Shown piece by piece: positions 7,546 through 15,874 of a stretch of 64,000 nt of DNA. Both the position numbers and the translations under genes were made by a program. Position 1 is the first letter of the stretch, and each line of letters opens with the position of its first letter. Location: positions 56,470-120,469 of the forward strand of contig PWMF01000058.1 in assembly GCA_003559215.1 (NCBI GenBank). Direction: 5' to 3'. Below the pieces are notes generated by a model that had not been told where the DNA came from, did no database searches, and saw only the letters and a program-made list of their open reading frames with translations. Source of the DNA: Natrialbaceae archaeon. GTDB lineage: Archaea > Halobacteriota > Halobacteria > Halobacteriales > Natrialbaceae.

Positions 7546-9180
7546 GTGAGCAACAGCGAACGAGGGATGGTCGGTCGGTTCCTCGACGAACTCGATCCGG
7601 TCGTCTTCGTCTTCGGCGCGTTGCTCACGGTCGGCGTCATCGTCGCGTTCTTCGTCGACCGGAGCTTCGTCGCCGGCGGGATCGAAACCGTTCACGGAGA
7701 GATGCTCAGCTACATGAGCTGGGCGCTGCTGGTGATCGTGTTCCTGATCGTCGTCTTCCTGTTGTACCTGATCGTCGGTCCCTGGGGCAAGCTCAAACTC
7801 GGTGACCAGGATCCCGAGTACAGCTTCTTCTCGTTTTTTGCGATGCTGTACTCGGCCGGGTTCGCCGCGGGTGTCGTGTTCTGGGGACCGACCGAGGGAC
7901 TGTTCTACTACGACGACCCGAATCCGCTGTTCGGTGTCGAGGGGGGGACGACCGAGGCGATTCCGCTCGCGATCCAGCAGACGCTGTTCCACTGGGCCTT
8001 GCCCCAGCTCGCGGTGTTTACGATCATGGGGATCGCGATCGGCTACTTCGCGTACAACTACGACAAGGTCCCGCTGCGGGCCTCGTCGGCGCTGACGCCG
8101 ATCATCGGAAAGGAGAACTTAGACGGCCCCGTCGCCAAGGTCGTCGACATCCTCGCCGTCTTCGCGACGATCGGCGGCGTCGCGACCTCGCTCGGATTCA
8201 TCGGGAGCCAGTTCGTCAGCGGCCTCGAGTACCAGTGGGGGCTGAGCTTCGGCGACACCGGCATCCTGCTGGTCGTGACGACGATGACGATTCTCTTTAC
8301 TATCTCGATGGTGCTGGGGATCGACAAGGGGATCCGCCGACTTTCGAACTTCAATATGGGCCTGTTCGTCCTGATCATGCTCGCGACGTTCATCCTCGGG
8401 CCGTCGATGTTCCTGCTGTTGCTCGGCTCGCAGGCGATCGGCGGGATGATCAGTGACTTCGTCGCGATGAGCCTCTACACCGGCGCGGGCGACGGCGGCA
8501 CTGGCTGGGTCGAGAGCTGGACCGTCTTCTACTGGGCGTGGGCGCTCTCCTGGTCCCCCTTCGCCGGGCTCTTTATCGCCCGCATCTCGAAGGGGCGGAC
8601 CATCCGCGAGGTCGCCTTCACCGGAATCGTCGCGACCTCCGCCGCGACGATTCCGTGGTTCACGTTCGTCGGTGGCACTGCCGTCTTCCTGCAGGACACG
8701 GGCGGCGCTGATTTCGGCGAGGTTATCGCGGGTGAGGTCGGTGCCGAGGTTTCGGGCTTCATTCTGTTCGACGCCCTGCCGTTCGGGGCGATCTTCATGG
8801 TCGCGTTCCTCGTGCTCGTGACGACGTTCTTCATTACGTCGGCGGACTCCTCGACGCTCGCGGTCTCGATGATGACCACCGGCGGCAAGGAGTCGCCCTC
8901 GACGATCAACCGGGTCTTCTGGGGTGTCGTCCTCGGGCTGACCGCCGCGATCCTGATGATCCTCGGCGGCGAGGGCGGTGCCGGCGCACTCGAGCAAGCC
9001 GTCGTCATTACCGGCGCGCCGTTCGCGATCGTCTGTTTCCTCGCGATGCTCTCGCTGATCAAGAACCTGAGCGGCACCAACGGCCGCGTGTTGCTCCAGG
9101 AGGAGACGGTGATCGTCGGCTCCACGGAACGCCGATCCGACGATCCGACGACGACCGCGGAACCGGGCGACGACGATTAA
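7546..9180 (+). CDS. BCCT family transporter with atypical substrate site
   Basis: 544 aa, about twelve transmembrane segments, secondary carrier of the betaine/carnitine/choline family. The signature SWTVFYWAWALSWSPF (about 324-339) and FIARISKGRTIRE (343-355) are clear. Compared with Corynebacterium BetP from memory, the betaine cage is altered: Trp150 matches BetP Trp189, but the positions of Trp194, Tyr197 and Trp374 are Leu155, Phe158 and Ala333; the glycine-rich TM3 motif is AGFAAGVVFWGPTEG. The substrate is therefore probably not a trimethylammonium compound. The start is a GTG. The gene sits between two class III aminotransferases, suggesting import of an amino compound for catabolism. 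Confidence 0.88.
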   Translation: MSNSERGMVGRFLDELDPVVFVFGALLTVGVIVAFFVDRSFVAGGIETVHGEMLSYMSWALLVIVFLIVVFLLYLIVGPWGKLKLGDQDPEYSFFSFFAMLYSAGFAAGVVFWGPTEGLFYYDDPNPLFGVEGGTTEAIPLAIQQTLFHWALPQLAVFTIMGIAIGYFAYNYDKVPLRASSALTPIIGKENLDGPVAKVVDILAVFATIGGVATSLGFIGSQFVSGLEYQWGLSFGDTGILLVVTTMTILFTISMVLGIDKGIRRLSNFNMGLFVLIMLATFILGPSMFLLLLGSQAIGGMISDFVAMSLYTGAGDGGTGWVESWTVFYWAWALSWSPFAGLFIARISKGRTIREVAFTGIVATSAATIPWFTFVGGTAVFLQDTGGADFGEVIAGEVGAEVSGFILFDALPFGAIFMVAFLVLVTTFFITSADSSTLAVSMMTTGGKESPSTINRVFWGVVLGLTAAILMILGGEGGAGALEQAVVITGAPFAIVCFLAMLSLIKNLSGTNGRVLLQEETVIVGSTERRSDDPTTTAEPGDDD

Positions 9181-9277
9181 CGAGACGGTCCGGGCCGACT
9201 CTTTTCCGTTCGCGCCGGCCCGTTCGCCGCGACGTCCCGATTCTCGTTTTCCGGCCGGCGTGCCCATCTATAACAAC

Positions 9278-9296
9278 ATTTAATGTACGACGTACA
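9278..9296 (+). promoter_or_regulatory. Promoter and palindromic operator of second aminotransferase gene
   Basis: A TATA-like ATTTAAT (9278-9284) lies 25-30 bp before the ATG at 9309, giving a leaderless transcript. It abuts the palindrome TGTACG-A-CGTACA (9284-9296), placed between TATA box and start, where a bound regulator would block transcription. A second AT-rich TCTATAA lies at 9267-9273. Confidence 0.5.
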
Positions 9297-9308
9297 CATT
9301 ATCTGTGT

Positions 9309-10670
9309 ATGGATAGGGACACTGCCGAACCGAACGTGGACGCGTTCCCCGGCCCCAACGCCCGGGAGTGGGTCGAGTTCCACGGGGAGAACGCGGCACC
9401 CAGCGAGTATTCCCACGAGTTCGTGTGGGACGTGACCCGCGAGGCGGACGGACCGTTCGTCACCGACGTCGACGGCAACGTCTTACTCGACTTCACGTGC
9501 CACATCGGCGCCGCGCCACTCGGTTACAACAACGAGAAGCTCACCGGCAAACTGCGGGAGTTCGACCTCGTCGAACCGATGAAGATCGCCGGCCAGGACA
9601 TGTACTTCGGCGCGGGCCCGACTCCCGAGGACTCGGATGTGCCGGGCTCGAGCCACCTGATGGAGAAACTGGTCGACGTCTCGAGTCAGTACGGGATGGA
9701 CACCGTCTTCCTCTCGAACTCCGGCGCAGAGGCGATGGAGAACGCGATGAAGATCACTCACGACCACCGGGCGCCCGCGAAGTACGGCGTCGCCTTCGCC
9801 GGCAGCTTCCACGGGCGCACCTTCGGCACGCTCTCGATCACCAAGTCCAAGGAGGTCTACACCCGCCACTACCCCCAGATCGACGGAATCGAGACGGTGC
9901 CGTTCTGCGCGGATCGGGGCTGTGACGCCGCCAGCTGTGACTGTGGCTTCTTCGCGAACGAGGGGTCCCAGCTTCGCAACTCGCTGTCTCCGGAGGGCGG
10001 CCACATCAATCCCGACGAGATCGCCTTCCTGACCCTCGAGCCGATCCAGGGCGTCGGCGGCTACCGCTTCCCGAGCGACGCGTTCATGGAGGAAGTCGCG
10101 GCCGTTACCGACGAGTACGACATCCCGCTGGTCGTCGACGAGATCCAGTCCGGCGTCGGCCGCACCGGCGAGATCTGGGCGTCCGATCACTACCAGATCG
10201 AGCCCGACGTCATCTCCGCAGCGAAGGCCCTGCGCGTCGGCGCGACGATCTCCCGCTCCGAGATCTTCCCCAGCGAAAAGAACCGGCTGGGGTCGACGTT
10301 CGGCGGCGGCGACCTGCTGGGCTCGATGATGGGCGCGTTCACCCTCGAGGCGATCGAGGAACACGATCTGCTCGAGAACGCCACCGAACGGGGCGAGCAG
10401 GCGAAGGAGCTGCTCCGGGACGACTCGCCCGACCACGTCGTCGACGTCCGGGGGAAGGGCCTGATGCTGGCCGTCGAGTTCGACACCCCCGAGCGCCGCA
10501 GCGCGGTCGTCGAGGAGTCGCTGCGTCGGGGCCTGCTAACTCTCGGCTGCGGGAAGAAGACGATCAGACTACTTCCGCCGCTGGACTCGAGCGAGCGCGA
10601 GATCGAACTCGGGATCGGCATCTTCCTCGAGGCGATCGAGGCTGCGGGGCGGAGCGCGACGGTCGCGTAA
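9309..10670 (+). CDS. Class III PLP-dependent aminotransferase with Cys-rich insertion
   Basis: 453 aa fold-type I aminotransferase, related to 4-aminobutyrate/ornithine aminotransferases. Lys306 in SAAKAL is the PLP lysine and Asp277 in VVDEIQSGVGRTG the pyridine-N ligand; AGSFHGRT (164-171) and LEPIQGVGG (243-251) are cofactor motifs. Unusual is a Cys cluster at 200-212 (C-x4-C-x4-C-x-C, followed by GFF) in an inserted loop, which could bind a metal. It lies 128 bp after the BCCT gene with its own likely leaderless promoter and palindromic site, so it may be co-regulated with that transporter. Amino donor unknown; GABA-type activity is a reasonable guess. Confidence 0.87.
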   Translation: MDRDTAEPNVDAFPGPNAREWVEFHGENAAPSEYSHEFVWDVTREADGPFVTDVDGNVLLDFTCHIGAAPLGYNNEKLTGKLREFDLVEPMKIAGQDMYFGAGPTPEDSDVPGSSHLMEKLVDVSSQYGMDTVFLSNSGAEAMENAMKITHDHRAPAKYGVAFAGSFHGRTFGTLSITKSKEVYTRHYPQIDGIETVPFCADRGCDAASCDCGFFANEGSQLRNSLSPEGGHINPDEIAFLTLEPIQGVGGYRFPSDAFMEEVAAVTDEYDIPLVVDEIQSGVGRTGEIWASDHYQIEPDVISAAKALRVGATISRSEIFPSEKNRLGSTFGGGDLLGSMMGAFTLEAIEEHDLLENATERGEQAKELLRDDSPDHVVDVRGKGLMLAVEFDTPERRSAVVEESLRRGLLTLGCGKKTIRLLPPLDSSEREIELGIGIFLEAIEAAGRSATVA

Positions 10671-10772
10671 CGGAGTCGATCGGTTTCTCTGACGTCCGAT
10701 CGGCGCCGCCGATCCGGAAGTGTTGCTCGCAGTTCTCCACGGAGAAGCGCAGGTCGAGTGTCTCGGGGTCGT

Positions 10773-10857
10773 ACGGAAGACTCTGTCTTCCGTGACTGAG
10801 CGGAACGTTGTTCCGCGAGGTCCGCGAGATCGATGACGAGACGCCTTCGGCGTCTCG
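10773..10857. repeat. Three tandem perfect hairpins between convergent genes
   Basis: Three perfect inverted repeats with 3-nt loops: 10773-10793 (9-bp arms, loop TCT), 10800-10816 (7-bp arms, loop GTT) and 10837-10857 (9-bp arms CGAGACGCC/GGCGTCTCG, loop TTC). They occupy the gap between the converging aminotransferase and histidine-kinase genes and could act as a bidirectional transcription barrier or be a dispersed repeat relic. Confidence 0.7.
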
Positions 10858-10879
10858 AACCACTCGGCCCCGAGGCAGT

Positions 10880-13219
10880 TCACGCTGCGGGAAGTGTGAA
10901 CGCAAACGTCGCTCCCTCGTCAGGTTCGGACTCCACCCTGATCTCGCCGCCGTGGCGTTCGACGATCCGCTCGCAGAGCGCAAGTCCGATCCCGGTTCCG
11001 GGGTGCTCCTCGTGGCCGTGGAGTCGTTCGAACACGTCGAAGACGCGGTCCTGCTCGTCGGCGTCGATTCCGATTCCCTCGTCGCGGACCGCTACCGTCC
11101 AGGTTTCGCCCGCGGGCTCGGCCTCGACGCGGATTTGCGGTGGTTCGTCGCCGGAGTACTCGATCGCGTTGCTCAGGAGGTTCTGGAAGAGCTGTCGAAG
11201 TTGTGCTTCGTCGCCCCGCACGCAGGGAAGCGACTCCGCCGCGATTTCGGCTCCGCTCTCGTCGATTTTCATCCGGAGGGTATCGAGCGTCTCCTCGAGC
11301 ACGCCGTCCAGTTCGACGGGTTCGAACGGCTCGCCTTTCGTGTCGACGCGCGCGTAGTCGAGTAGCCCGTCGATCATCGCCCGCATCCGGTCGGCGCCGT
11401 CGACGGCGAACGCGATGAACTCCTCGGCGTCCTCGTCGAGCTCGTCCCCGTACCGGCGTTCGAGCAACCCGAGGTAGCTCGTTATCATCCGCAGGGGTTC
11501 CTGGAGGTCGTGAGAGGCCGCGTAGGCGAACTGTTCGAGGCGTTCGTTCGACTCCTTGAGCTTCCGTTCGTACTCTTTTCGCTCGGTGATATCGGTGAGG
11601 GTCACGATCGCTCGACTCACGTCGCCGTCGGCGTCTCTCACCGGTTCGCCGTGCTCCATGATGATCCGACTGTTGCCGTCGAACGTACTGATCTCGTATA
11701 CGTTGGGATCCATGACTGATTCGCCGCGAAGCACCTGGGTCATCGTCCACTCCTCGGGGTCGACGGGCTCGCCCGTGTCGGCCCACACCGCCGAGTACTT
11801 GTCGTACTCGTCGACGGATTCCGCGTCGAACACGTCGCCACCCTAGATCTCCTTGGCGACGTCGTTGGCCTTGAGCAACGAGCCGTCTCCGTCTGCGACG
11901 ACGGCGCCGACGGGCAGCACCTGAAACAGCGTCTCGAGCTGGCGCGACTGGTTTTCGGCCTCGAGCTTGGCTCGCTTTCGCTCGGTGATATCGGTGAGCG
12001 TTCCGGGGAACGTCAGCGGGTTCCCGTCCTCGTCACACTCGACGTGGCCGCGGGCGACCACCCACCGGAGTTCGCCGTCGGCGCTTCGAACGCGGTACTC
12101 CGCCTCATATTCCCCGCAGGTCTCGACCGCGGTCTCGATCTTCTCTATGACACGCTCGCGGTCGGCCTCGTGAATCGACGAGACGAACTGCTCGAGCGGC
12201 ACGCCCTCGCGAGCGGCGTCGGGATCGACACCGAACTGGTCGGCGAACGACGCGCCGACAATCATGCGATCCTCGGGAACGTGCCACTCCCAGGTCCCGA
12301 CGGCGCCGGCTTCGGTCGCGGCCTCGAGCCGCGACTTCGCGTCCTCGAGGTCCTTCGCGTTCTCCTTTTGCTCGGTGACGTCCTCTACAACCCCGATCGC
12401 ACGAACCGGCTCGCCGTCGGTGTCGTAGTAGAACTCGCCCTGAGCCGCGATCCACCGCTGCTCGCCGTCGGTTCGGACGATCCGACAGTCGAACTCCCAC
12501 GTCCCCGTCTCGAAGGCCTCCTCGAAACTGCGCTCGACGAACTCGCGGTCGTCCGGGTGGACGTGCTCGAGAAAGATCTCGAAGCTCCACTCCTCGCGGC
12601 CCCCCTCGTAGCCGAAGATCCGATCGTGTTGGGGCGAACGGACCGGCGAGTCCCGCGTCTGGAGATCGAGCTCCCACATACCTAGATCGCCGGCCTGGAG
12701 CGCGAGACGCAATCGCTCCTCGCTCTCCTGTAGGTCGCGCGTTATCTCGTAGCTCTCCCCCTCGTACTCGAAGTCACGGTGCTGTTGGCGCCAGTCCAGC
12801 TCGGTTCGGTTCCGGCCGGCGATCTCGCGAACGGTTCCGACGGCACCCCGAAGGGACTCGTCTTCGTCGAACGGGTTTATTCGCACTTCACAGAGTACCA
12901 GGTTCTCGTCGGCGGCCCGGACGGGGATCTCGAGGAGCGCGCTCTGCTCGGCGGGGTTCGTCCGGAGTCGCTCTATCTCGCGCTCGATCGCCGCGCCGTC
13001 GGTTTCGAGGATCTCGGCGATTCGCTCTCCCAGAAGTTCGTCGTACATGTACCCCGTCAACTCGCCGATAACGTCGTTCACTGCGACGAAGCGGCCCTCG
13101 GCGTCAAGCTGAAAGATCCCGTCGCCGATCGTGTGGAGAAGCGTTCGGTACCGCTGATGGGCCTCGTCTTCGGCCGCATCGTCCCAGAACGCCATTCTGG
13201 ACTCGCTCCGTTCACTCAT
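10880..13219 (-). pseudogene. Multi-PAS sensor histidine kinase broken by in-frame TAG
   Basis: One reading frame of about 780 codons on the minus strand, interrupted by a single TAG at 11843-11845. The upstream part (458 aa, start ATG 13219) has three complete PAS/PAC domains (about 20-140, 165-285, 290-415) with VVEDVTEQK and TLTDITERK linkers, and the beginning of a fourth. The break falls inside PAS4 at AKEI-stop-GGDVFDAES; a Trp (TGG) is expected there, so TGG to TAG is the simplest cause. The downstream part carries the rest of PAS4, the H-box (SHDLQEPLR), N-box (NLLSNAIEYS), DEGIGID and GTGIGLAL. The sensor half alone lacks kinase function; no receiver domain or partner regulator is adjacent. 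Confidence 0.85.
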
Positions 13220-13349
13220 ATCCTAGCAACGTCCCGCGACCCGGATAAGCCCTGTGCGGGAGCGACAAGGGTCGAAACGCCGTCGTGCCGAAGCCGGTGA
13301 CCGAACCGATGCACCCGCCGGCCGGCCCGCCGAAACGGACGGCGGAGGG

Positions 13350-14318
13350 CTACTCGGCCCAGTACGCCTCGCCCGGCTGTTCGCGGAACACGGCCCGCTC
13401 GAGGATTTCGACCGCCTTCTCGAGCCCCTCGCGCGAGCTCGTCAACGAGTCCTCGTGCTCGATGCTGAGCGCACCGTCGTAGCCGACCATCCGCAGCGTC
13501 GAGACGACGTCCTTCCAGTGGCTCTCACCGTGGCCGTAACCGACCGAACGGAACAGCCACGAGCGGTTCGGCTCGTCGTCGTAGGCCGTCGTGTCGAGAA
13601 CGCCCTTCTCGCGGGCCTGCTCCTCGTAGACCTTCGTGTCCTTGGCGTGGAAGTGGTGGATCGCGTCACGCTCGCCGAGGTAGCGAATCGCGTCGGTGAT
13701 CGAGATATCCTGCCAGTACAGATGTGAGGGGTCGAAGTTCGCGCCAACGCGCTCGTTCGTCTCCTCGCGCAGGCGGGCCATCCCGTGTGGCTCGTAGACC
13801 AGCATGTTCGGGTGCATCTCGATCGCGAGGTCGACGCCGTGGTCGTCGGCGTACGCGGCGAGATCGGACCAGTAGTCGACGGCGACCTCCCACTGGTAGT
13901 CGTGGGCGTCGGCGTGCTCGGTCGGCCACGGCGCGGTGATCCAGTTCGGCACCTCGTCGTCGGGACCGCCCGCGGGGAGCCCGGAGAAACAGGTCACGGT
14001 TCCGACGTCGAGCTGGTCGGCGAGCTCGATCGCCTCGCGGAGCTCGGTGTCGGCCTCGTCGGCTCGTTCGTCGTCCGGGTGCAGCGGGTTGTTGTGTGTC
14101 GCGAGCGCGCTGATACGCATGTCGAACTCGGAGAGCAGCTCCTCGAGTTCGAGCCGGGCGTCTTCGTCGTCGAGGTACTCCTCGCGAGCGAGGTGGTCGT
14201 CGCCGGGGAAGCCGCCGACGCCGGGTTCGATCGCGTCGACGCCGATCTTGGAGAGGTACGCCAGGGCGCCCTCGAGCGATTCATCCGCGAGCGGCGGGGT
14301 GTGTACGCCGATATCCAT
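13350..14318 (-). CDS. Sugar phosphate isomerase/epimerase (xylose-isomerase-like TIM barrel)
   Basis: 322 aa, AP endonuclease family 2 / IolE-type TIM barrel. Probable metal ligands sit in the usual strand ends: LAIEMHP (Glu, His), FDPSHLYWQ (Asp, His), HFHAKD (His) and the C-terminal LSIEHED (Glu). A characteristic early segment is IGVDAIEPGVGGFPGDDH. It should interconvert a sugar, keto-sugar or inositol derivative. The gene lies downstream of the ABC sugar transporter cluster on the same strand but 162 bp away, so it may belong to the same catabolic pathway without being strictly in the operon. Exact substrate unknown. Confidence 0.85.
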   Translation of the reverse strand: MDIGVHTPPLADESLEGALAYLSKIGVDAIEPGVGGFPGDDHLAREEYLDDEDARLELEELLSEFDMRISALATHNNPLHPDDERADEADTELREAIELADQLDVGTVTCFSGLPAGGPDDEVPNWITAPWPTEHADAHDYQWEVAVDYWSDLAAYADDHGVDLAIEMHPNMLVYEPHGMARLREETNERVGANFDPSHLYWQDISITDAIRYLGERDAIHHFHAKDTKVYEEQAREKGVLDTTAYDDEPNRSWLFRSVGYGHGESHWKDVVSTLRMVGYDGALSIEHEDSLTSSREGLEKAVEILERAVFREQPGEAYWAE

Positions 14319-14480
14319 ACGGGTAGACGGTCGAGACGAGAGTCAATAAATCCGGGTGAAGCGAAATTCGTGTATCAGGGAGAGGCGGTCTATGAAACGC
14401 CGTTTCTCGGAGAAGACGCCGTTCGGCGTTCGCTCTTCGAGGCCGGTTCGGTGAAACCGAACACGGGTTCGATCGGTCGT

Positions 14481-14684
14481 TCAGTACAGCTGCTTTTCCT
14501 GCTCGTTCTGCTCCTGTTCGCGTTCCTGCGTTGCCTTCTGACGCTTGCGTCCGCGACGGTACTGCCTGATACCGGGGATGACCTTGTTCTTTACGTCCAG
14601 ACCGAACGAGACGATCCCGTAGATCCAGAAGAAGAACAACACCAGAAAGCCCCCGTAGTAGACGACGGGAACGAGGCTACTCAT
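14481..14684 (-). CDS. Tiny membrane protein coupled to ABC transporter ATPase
   Basis: 67 aa. One transmembrane helix (about residues 6-28, VVYYGGFLVLFFFWIYGIVSF) is followed by a strongly charged, Lys/Arg/Gln/Glu-rich tail (RRGRKRQK, then repeated E/Q), likely a cytoplasmic helix. The ATG overlaps the 3' end of the ATPase gene by 8 bp (the ATPase stop TAG is at 14677-14679), so it is translationally coupled as the last gene of the operon. No family is recognised; an accessory or stabilising subunit of the ABC transporter is an inference from position only. Confidence 0.75.
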   Translation of the reverse strand: MSSLVPVVYYGGFLVLFFFWIYGIVSFGLDVKNKVIPGIRQYRRGRKRQKATQEREQEQNEQEKQLY

Positions 14685-15873
14685 GCTGCCCCCTGGATTC
14701 GGCCGCCGCTTCCGTTCGCTCGGCCTCCGAGAGGTCGACGATGCCGTGTGCCAGCGCGTCGCCGGACGCGGTGTCGAACAGGTGGATCTTCGAGCGATCG
14801 AGGACGATCGAAACCGATTCGTCCGCCTCGATCTCGGTGTCGGGGTCGACGCTCATCAGCAACTGGTTCGCGGCGCCGGCGGCCTCGCCGCTGGTCATCG
14901 AGGAGCTACTGGAGCCGTCCAGCGTGAGGTAGACGAAGATCTCGTCGCCCATCGGCTCGAGGACGTCGGTCGTCGCCTCGATCACTTCGGACGGGGAGTC
15001 GACCTCGTCGTCGTTTCTGGTGAGGTAGATGTCCTCCGGGCGGACGCCGGCCGTGATCTCGTCGCCGGGGCCGACGCCGAGTTCGGTCGTGTCGAACTCG
15101 ATGTCGAAGTGTTCGGTCGTGAGACCGCCGTCGACGAGTTCGCCGTCGGTGAAGTTCATCGACGGCGAGCCGATGAAGCCGGCGACGAAGAGGTTTGCGG
15201 GCTCGTTGTAACAGACCAGCGGCGGGTCGATCTGTTGAAGCTCCCCCGCGTTGAGGACGGCGATCCGATCGGACATCGTCATCGCCTCTGCCTGGTCGTG
15301 GGTGACGTAGATGATCGTCGTATCCAGTTGCTTGTGGAGACGCTGGAGCTCGGTTCGCATGTGGACCCGGAGCTTCGCGTCCAGGTTCGCCAGCGGCTCG
15401 TCCATCAGGAAGACGTCGGGGTTGCGAACGATCGCACGGGCGATCGCAACGCGCTGTTGCTGGCCACCCGAGAGCTCGTTGGGTTCGCGATCGAGCATTC
15501 CCTCGAGCTGGACGATTTCCGAGGCGTTTTCGACTCGACGGTCGATCTCGTCCTGGTCGTACTTCCGGAGCCGGAGCCCGAACGAGATGTTCTCGTAGAC
15601 GTCCATATGGGGGAACAGCGCGATGTTCTGGAAGACCATCGACACCCCGCGGTCCTTCGGCGGGAGTTTGGTGACGTCGGTCTCGCCGATCCGGATCGTC
15701 CCTTCGCTGGGTTTGGTGAGTCCGGCGATCGTCTCCATCGTCGTCGACTTCCCACAGCCCGAGGGGCCGACGAAACAGACGAACTCCCCGTCCTTGATAT
15801 CGAGATTCATGTCGTCGACCGCGACGACGTCTTCGTACCGCTTCGTGACGTTGCTGAGTGATACGCGTGCCAT
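14677..15873 (-). CDS. Sugar ABC transporter ATP-binding protein (MalK/UgpC type)
   Basis: 398 aa. Walker A GPSGCGKST (about 36-44), Q-loop FQNIALFPHM, signature LSGGQQQRVAIARA (about 135-148), Walker B VFLMDEPLANLD and the switch VTHDQAEAM are all intact; a C-terminal OB/TOBE regulatory domain follows, as in MalK. That domain carries an unusual insertion GSSSSSMTSGEAAGAAN (about residues 324-340). The protein energises the CUT1-type importer encoded directly upstream; the start lies 1 bp after the permease stop. It is cytoplasmic and membrane-associated as a homodimer. Substrate is likely a sugar, oligosaccharide or glycerol-3-phosphate-like compound. Confidence 0.95.
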   Translation of the reverse strand: MARVSLSNVTKRYEDVVAVDDMNLDIKDGEFVCFVGPSGCGKSTTMETIAGLTKPSEGTIRIGETDVTKLPPKDRGVSMVFQNIALFPHMDVYENISFGLRLRKYDQDEIDRRVENASEIVQLEGMLDREPNELSGGQQQRVAIARAIVRNPDVFLMDEPLANLDAKLRVHMRTELQRLHKQLDTTIIYVTHDQAEAMTMSDRIAVLNAGELQQIDPPLVCYNEPANLFVAGFIGSPSMNFTDGELVDGGLTTEHFDIEFDTTELGVGPGDEITAGVRPEDIYLTRNDDEVDSPSEVIEATTDVLEPMGDEIFVYLTLDGSSSSSMTSGEAAGAANQLLMSVDPDTEIEADESVSIVLDRSKIHLFDTASGDALAHGIVDLSEAERTEAAAESRGQHE

Positions 15874-15874
15874 G

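Noticed and set aside
3144..10670. Ectoine/hydroxyectoine degradation cluster.
   Set aside because: An M20 hydrolase and class III aminotransferases are present, but no M24-type ectoine hydrolase, semialdehyde dehydrogenase or ectoine-type binding protein is visible.
10564..10983. A minus-strand frame with protein-like text (YDPETLDLRFSVENCEQHF) next to the histidine kinase.
   Set aside because: Only a short stretch looks protein-like; the rest covers hairpins and neighbouring genes, and no start or family supports it. A decayed gene fragment cannot be excluded.
6485..13219. TAG recoded as an amino acid such as pyrrolysine in this organism.
   Set aside because: TAG terminates several normal genes here (ridA at 4933, the TctC gene at 42888, the aminotransferase at 52738, the Get3 gene at 54458), and the two amber positions call for different residues. 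Mutation is simpler.
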